NCBI GenBank assembly: GCA_965223115.1
Contig: OZ244982.1
Location: 62,001 to 126,000, forward strand
From: CBDCUI01 sp965223115
Lineage (GTDB): Bacteria; Pseudomonadota; Gammaproteobacteria; UBA4575
DNA length: 64,000 bases
Direction of reading: 5' to 3'
Translations under genes and position numbers: made by a program
Shown here: in pieces, positions 60,519 to 64,000 of the stretch
How positions within the stretch are numbered: position 1 is the stretch's first letter
Layout of the letters: the number at the start of each line of letters is the position of its first letter
Notes under the pieces: generated by a model
What the model saw: the letters and a program-made list of their open reading frames with translations, nothing else
Told to the model about the DNA's origin: nothing
Databases searched by the model: none

Positions 60519-61196
60519 TTACGATTTGCTGGTTTTATAAATATAATTCTCAGCTTCATCTAATCTCTCTTTAGTTCCTATGTCAAACCAGGCTCCAGTA
60601 TGGTATTCAGCACTTACAATTTCTTTGTCAATTGCATCACGTAAAATAGGTGCTAAGGCAAGTTTAGAAATGCCGTAATGTTGAAATAGTTTTGGGTGGT
60701 ATATGCCAATTCCACTATAAGTTAAAAAGTTTTTACCATCGTTATAAATTTTCCCAAATTCATAGGCAAAGTCACCTTTAAGATTATGACTTGGATTATT
60801 TACCAGCACTATATGAGCGAGCTTATCACTTGATAGGTTTGGGAAGGATAGCGAGTGATCGCACCAGATATCGGCATTGACGACTAAGAAAGGTCGATTA
60901 CCTAGTAATGGTAAGGCATGTATGATGCCGCCAGCCGTTTCCAACGGTTGGTTACCTTCATCTGAATAGTTTATGTTTAGCCCAAATTGCCGGCCATCTT
61001 TAAGATGTTTTTGAATTATATCGCCAAGATGTGAAAGGTTAATTATAATATCTGTATAACCAGCCTGACAAAGTTTTTCTAAATGATATTCAATTAGAGG
61101 TTTTCCAGCGACTTTAATCAGCGGTTTAGGAGTTTGGTTGGTAAGTGGTCTCAAGCGTTCGCCTAGTCCTGCGGCCAGTAACATACATTTCATCAT
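60519..61196 (-). CDS. murU: N-acetylmuramate 1-phosphate uridylyltransferase MurU
   Basis: 225 residues of the nucleotidyltransferase (RmlA/GlmU-like) fold: MLLAAGLGERLRPLTNQTPK, KPLIKVAGKPLIEYHLEKL, VVNADIWCDHSL (the metal Asp) and HTGAWFDIGTKERLDEAE. In Pseudomonas MurU makes UDP-MurNAc from MurNAc 1-phosphate, bypassing de novo synthesis and the fosfomycin target MurA. The neighbour AmgK supplies its substrate, which supports MurU over a general sugar-nucleotide enzyme. Confidence 0.9.
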   Translation of the reverse strand: MMKCMLLAAGLGERLRPLTNQTPKPLIKVAGKPLIEYHLEKLCQAGYTDIIINLSHLGDIIQKHLKDGRQFGLNINYSDEGNQPLETAGGIIHALPLLGNRPFLVVNADIWCDHSLSFPNLSSDKLAHIVLVNNPSHNLKGDFAYEFGKIYNDGKNFLTYSGIGIYHPKLFQHYGISKLALAPILRDAIDKEIVSAEYHTGAWFDIGTKERLDEAENYIYKTSKS

Positions 61197-61199
61197 GTT

Positions 61200-62177
61200 T
61201 TATAAAGCTATATTGTTATGAAGAAACTCAGCAAGCTCTTTAGTTTCAACATATTTTGGTGCAATTTCTTTAATATAATTTAATGTTCTGGGTATGTCGT
61301 ATAAATAGTCTGGTTTATTGTCGCGAAGATTAAGACGAGAGAATATACCAATTGCTTTTAAATGACGCTGGATACCCATTAAATCAAACCATTTTAAAAA
61401 TTTTTTAGTATCTATATTTTGAATTATTTTCATGTCAATGAGTTTTTTTCGGTAATTAAGTGCCCATTCCTCTACTTGAGATACAGGCCAATTAATATAG
61501 CAGTCTCTAAGTAATGAAACTAAATCATATGTAACTGGGCCACACACAGCATCTTGGTAGTCTATGATTCCAGGATAAGAAGCATCGATTTGCATAAGGT
61601 TTCTAGAGTGATAGTCACGATGTACGAAAACTTGTGGTTGGGTTAAGGCATTTTTTATAAGGTTCGTAAAGACTTGGTCTAATAAGTCATTTTCTTGGTT
61701 CGTTAATTCTAAGTTTAGATACCTTCCTAAATACCAGTCTCTAAATAATTCCATTTCTGTTAATAATAGTTGCTTCGTATAGTTTGGGAGACTATTTGCA
61801 GGAGTTTGTTGTATTACGCTTAGCGCTTCTAGTGCTTTGTTGTAAAAATGATCAACATTATTAATGTCTAAAATATCAAGCAGCAATGTGTCGCCAAAAT
61901 CTGTTAATAAAAAAAAACCAAAGTCCAATGAGCTGAAATAAATATGTGGGACAGGCAAATTTTCTGACTCAAGAAGATGCGTAATTTCTATAAAAGGCAA
62001 GTTATTTTCTTTTTCAGGAGGTGCGTCTACCGCTATAAATTTTTGATCTTTAAAAAGCAGGCGAAAATAACGTCGAAAGCTTGCATCGCCAGAAATAGGG
62101 GTTAATTTGTATTCTTGGACACCTAAGATCTCATGAATCCATTGGTTCAGTTGTTTTTGTCGTGTATCGCTATTCAT
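61200..62177 (-). CDS. amgK: Anomeric MurNAc/GlcNAc kinase AmgK
   Basis: 325 residues of the aminoglycoside phosphotransferase-like kinase fold. An N-terminal nucleotide lobe (PISGDASFRRYFRLLFKDQK) is followed by the catalytic loop FVHRDYHSRNLMQID with Asp and Asn, and the metal-binding IDYQDAVCGPVTYDLVSLL. It phosphorylates recycled MurNAc at C1. murU follows three bases after its stop. In Pseudomonas the pair sits next to lptD; here it is about 17 kb away. Confidence 0.9.
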   Translation of the reverse strand: MNSDTRQKQLNQWIHEILGVQEYKLTPISGDASFRRYFRLLFKDQKFIAVDAPPEKENNLPFIEITHLLESENLPVPHIYFSSLDFGFFLLTDFGDTLLLDILDINNVDHFYNKALEALSVIQQTPANSLPNYTKQLLLTEMELFRDWYLGRYLNLELTNQENDLLDQVFTNLIKNALTQPQVFVHRDYHSRNLMQIDASYPGIIDYQDAVCGPVTYDLVSLLRDCYINWPVSQVEEWALNYRKKLIDMKIIQNIDTKKFLKWFDLMGIQRHLKAIGIFSRLNLRDNKPDYLYDIPRTLNYIKEIAPKYVETKELAEFLHNNIAL

Positions 62178-62191
62178 GAGTGGTATTTTAT

Positions 62192-62506
62192 TTATTCACT
62201 ATTTTTGAGTGCTCTGAATGAAATGAAAGCGAGGTATATAAATATTATTGAGTTGAATATAAAAAAACCAAGTGATGCACTACCAGCTTGATACATTCGC
62301 CATGCTCCAATAGGAACAACTATAGCAAGCCCAAGTGATACTACTGAAATTCGTTGTCGATGATTATCGCTAAAGAAGCTCAATATAAAAAGAATGTGTG
62401 CGACTACGATGGTTTTAATAGGTAAAAGGTCAGCCATTAAATATTGCAATACTGCCGCTATAATTAATAAAGTTGCAGCTACTCTTAAAGTAATGGTGAG
62501 AGACAT
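62192..62506 (-). CDS. Small multi-helix membrane protein, unknown
   Basis: 104 residues with about four hydrophobic helices (around 5-23, 30-46, 52-70 and 78-97) and little else. No family is recognised. It lies upstream of amgK by 14 bp and downstream of tag by 22 bp on the same strand, so it may be co-transcribed with the recycling genes. No conserved polar residue stands out that would suggest transport or catalysis. Confidence 0.6.
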   Translation of the reverse strand: MSLTITLRVAATLLIIAAVLQYLMADLLPIKTIVVAHILFILSFFSDNHRQRISVVSLGLAIVVPIGAWRMYQAGSASLGFFIFNSIIFIYLAFISFRALKNSE

Positions 62507-62528
62507 GATGTTTTTTTAGTTATGTAGT

Positions 62529-63104
62529 TTATATAGTATAGTTTTTCTTTATTTTTTTATGCCTAAAACAGTCTGTAGTGTGATCATTCACCATGCCAAC
62601 AGCTTGCATAAAAGCGTAACAGATCGTAGTGCCTACAAACTTAAAACCACGTTTTTTTAAATCTTTGCTCATTTTATCAGAATGAACTGTACTAGTCGGC
62701 ACATGCGAGGTATCTTCCCATGAATTCTGGATTGTTTTATGATCTACAAATTGCCAAATATAAGCATCAAAACTACCGAATTCTTGTTGTGTCTTAAGAA
62801 AGGCTTTAGCGTTGCCTACAGTCGCATTAATTTTAAGTTTGTTTCTTATAATCTCAGGATTTAATAGCAACTTATTTATTTTTTTAGAAGTGTAACGAGC
62901 AATCTTGCTAGTTTCAAAATTATCAAAGGCTTTTCTATAGCCATCTCGTTTATTAAGGATTGTTGACCAGCTTAGCCCAGCTTGTGCGCCTTCCAAAATT
63001 AAGAATTCAAATAGCAATCGGTCGTCATGTATAGGTATTCCCCATTCTGTATCATGATAATGCTGTTCTGCAGCGCTTGCATTTGCCCATGTACAACGTT
63101 TCAT
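62529..63104 (-). CDS. tag: DNA-3-methyladenine glycosylase I
   Basis: 191 residues. It removes 3-methyladenine from alkylated DNA. The zinc ligands are C4 and H17 at the N terminus (KRCTWANA and HYHDTEWG), paired with a His and Cys near the end (VNDHTTDCFRH). The catalytic Glu lies in FEFLILEGAQAGLSW. The short basic tail after the zinc site (KKIKKNYTI) is unremarkable. Confidence 0.96.
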   Translation of the reverse strand: MKRCTWANASAAEQHYHDTEWGIPIHDDRLLFEFLILEGAQAGLSWSTILNKRDGYRKAFDNFETSKIARYTSKKINKLLLNPEIIRNKLKINATVGNAKAFLKTQQEFGSFDAYIWQFVDHKTIQNSWEDTSHVPTSTVHSDKMSKDLKKRGFKFVGTTICYAFMQAVGMVNDHTTDCFRHKKIKKNYTI

Positions 63105-63429
63105 CTGTGTTTGTTATGCTTAGCTTAATTGAGCTCTATTTTCAATGATATTACTTTGTAATGGTTCTGAACACGGCTTAGGCGAGTTTGAATCTTTATT
63201 CATAGTTTTTGTATTAAGTTGTATGAACTTTCATCTTTTTGCAGTGCTGAGAGATAAAGAATAGGTATTAAATTATCCTAATATTTAAATACAAAAAGCA
63301 TCATATAAAACTTCAATGAAGTTATAATTAGATTGTCTACTAGATCAAATACCTATTAAATTTTATTAAATCTAGATAATGTAGAATAATTATACTTAAA
63401 TTATTAGTAACTAAGAAAAACTTATAGAT
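63105..63429. other. Intergenic region between tag and a membrane-protein gene
   Basis: 325 AT-rich bases separating divergent genes, so both promoters should lie here. A 27-codon minus-strand open frame (63120-63203) has no ribosome binding site. No hairpin terminator, tRNA or operator was found. Confidence 0.5.
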
Positions 63430-63882
63430 ATGCATCCAGTACTCATATATGGGATTGTGTTTATATTTATAACAGTTGGGTTATTATTTCTTTTTGATTC
63501 TTATCCTATTGGCTCGGGATATTTATTGTTTTTAATCGCTACTGTTGTGACAGCAATAATAGGCAAGATTCTAGTTATTGTTTTTCCTAGTGAAGATCCT
63601 ATGCAAGCTGAGCTTAAAAAAGAAGTTCGTAAGCAGCGATCAAATTCTTTTCAAAGAGAGATACAGTTAATATTTAACATTGTGCAGCCAGATCCAAAAT
63701 TTCAGCCAACCACTAAAAGAATTAGTGAAAGTCTTGCAGAATGCTTTGACCTTGAGGAAGAGATTTTGCTTGCACGGTTGAAGCAATACTTTGGGGATTC
63801 TTTTGATTTGCAAATTAATCAACCATTACCAGATTTAGTAGAAGAGATTAATTTAAAGTATAAAGACTGGTTGAACCCTTAA
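63430..63882 (+). CDS. Membrane-anchored hypothetical protein
   Basis: 150 residues with two N-terminal membrane helices (about 5-23 and 31-53), then a cytoplasmic charged part with a Lys/Arg-rich helix (ELKKEVRKQRSN). A helical domain carrying SESLAECFDLEEEILLARLK and DLVEEINLKYKDWL follows. I do not recognise the family. It is divergent from tag and the last complete gene of the window. Confidence 0.65.
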   Translation: MHPVLIYGIVFIFITVGLLFLFDSYPIGSGYLLFLIATVVTAIIGKILVIVFPSEDPMQAELKKEVRKQRSNSFQREIQLIFNIVQPDPKFQPTTKRISESLAECFDLEEEILLARLKQYFGDSFDLQINQPLPDLVEEINLKYKDWLNP

Positions 63883-63893
63883 GTTTACATATC

Positions 63894-63998
63894 TTACTTA
63901 AATTTATTTATTAAAGAGAATACTAATAAAACCCAAGGTGTGCTGTGTAAAACAAAATCAAACCAATCAATGAGCGCCATTCCATTGGCTCCCGAGAT
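63894..63998 (-). CDS. Possible C-terminal end of a gene entering from the right edge
   Basis: A 34-codon open frame reaches the right edge and ends at a TAA at 63894-63896. It reads as a hydrophobic segment (MALIDWFDFVLHSTPWVLLV) followed by a short polar tail. It could be the tail of a membrane protein encoded beyond the window. It is too short to name, and chance openness is quite possible. Confidence 0.25.
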   Translation of the reverse strand: MSGANGMALIDWFDFVLHSTPWVLLVFSLINKFK

Positions 63999-64000
63999 GA

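Noticed and set aside
63120..63203. 27-codon minus-strand small open frame downstream of the tag start region
   Set aside because: No ribosome binding site, no recognisable product and a length expected by chance in this AT-rich gap.
1..64000. CRISPR arrays, insertion sequences, prophage, tRNA or rRNA genes
   Set aside because: Both strands were scanned by eye. The only regular repeats are the coding 27-bp array and the 10-bp repeat before dacA, and no transposase, integrase or tRNA-like cloverleaf was seen.

Overview
The window is one contiguous, gene-dense piece of an AT-rich gammaproteobacterial chromosome. The evidence is the protein families (CRP/Vfr, E. coli-type SpeD, Coq7, UbiH/UbiI, LptD/SurA, LipB/LipA, RodA/PBP2, ZapA with 6S RNA) and several gene orders typical of gammaproteobacteria, many of them Pseudomonas-like: crp-osmC-speD-coq7; pilG-pilH-pilI-pilJ-chpA; TIGR02449-zapA-6S RNA; ygfB-pepP-ubiH-ubiI; apaH-apaG-ksgA-pdxA-surA-lptD; mrdA-rodA-mltB-rlpA-dacA-dat-ybeD-lipB-lipA. 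No phage, insertion sequence, CRISPR array, tRNA or rRNA was recognised. The order or genus cannot be fixed from sequence reading alone.

Layout. 1-4.9 kb (minus): a type IV pilus chemosensory operon, with its ChpA/PilL kinase cut by the left edge. 5.3-9.5 kb: the cAMP receptor gene, OsmC-like protein, SpeD, Coq7, a lone GlcF-like Fe-S protein and a thioredoxin-like [2Fe-2S] ferredoxin. 9.6-10.7 kb: the rplM-rpsI ribosomal operon behind a promoter and a strong leader hairpin. 10.8-15.6 kb: an accessory stretch with small unknown proteins, a GNAT enzyme, an M19 dipeptidase, a broken GT4 glycosyltransferase and a VanZ-like protein. 15.6-19.0 kb: rpiA with an aldolase and a cyclophilin-like protein, divergent from ilvA. 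19.1-19.9 kb: a Lys/Arg/Thr/Ala repeat protein built from 27-bp tandem repeats, with a very AT-rich upstream region. 19.9-25.7 kb: EVE protein, 6S RNA, zapA cluster and ubiquinone hydroxylases.

25.8-31.5 kb: a tungstate-type ABC transporter followed by a DUF6940 gene, a copper chaperone, GcvH, Tpx and PlsC. 31.5-35.9 kb: a DUF255 thioredoxin-domain protein, Lgt, ThyA and FolA. 35.9-43.9 kb: ApaH, ApaG, KsgA, two small proteins, PdxA, SurA and LptD. 44.0-50.6 kb: an RND efflux pair and a membrane pyrophosphatase. 50.9-60.5 kb: the cell-elongation and lipoate-synthesis cluster. 60.5-64 kb: MurU/AmgK peptidoglycan recycling, Tag glycosylase and unknown membrane proteins.

The strongest functional themes are envelope biogenesis (PBP2/RodA/MltB/RlpA/DacA, Lgt, LptD/SurA, AmgK/MurU), cAMP- and surface-linked signalling (Chp system beside the CRP/Vfr gene) and quinone or lipoate cofactors. 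The least explained elements are the repeat nucleoprotein-like gene at 19.1-19.6 kb, the enlarged PilG-like regulator, the hairpin leader of rplM, and the small secreted and membrane proteins near 12 kb. Start codons were adjusted from the longest open frame where a Shine-Dalgarno sequence or family length favoured another codon; several remain uncertain because many genes here have weak ribosome binding sites.
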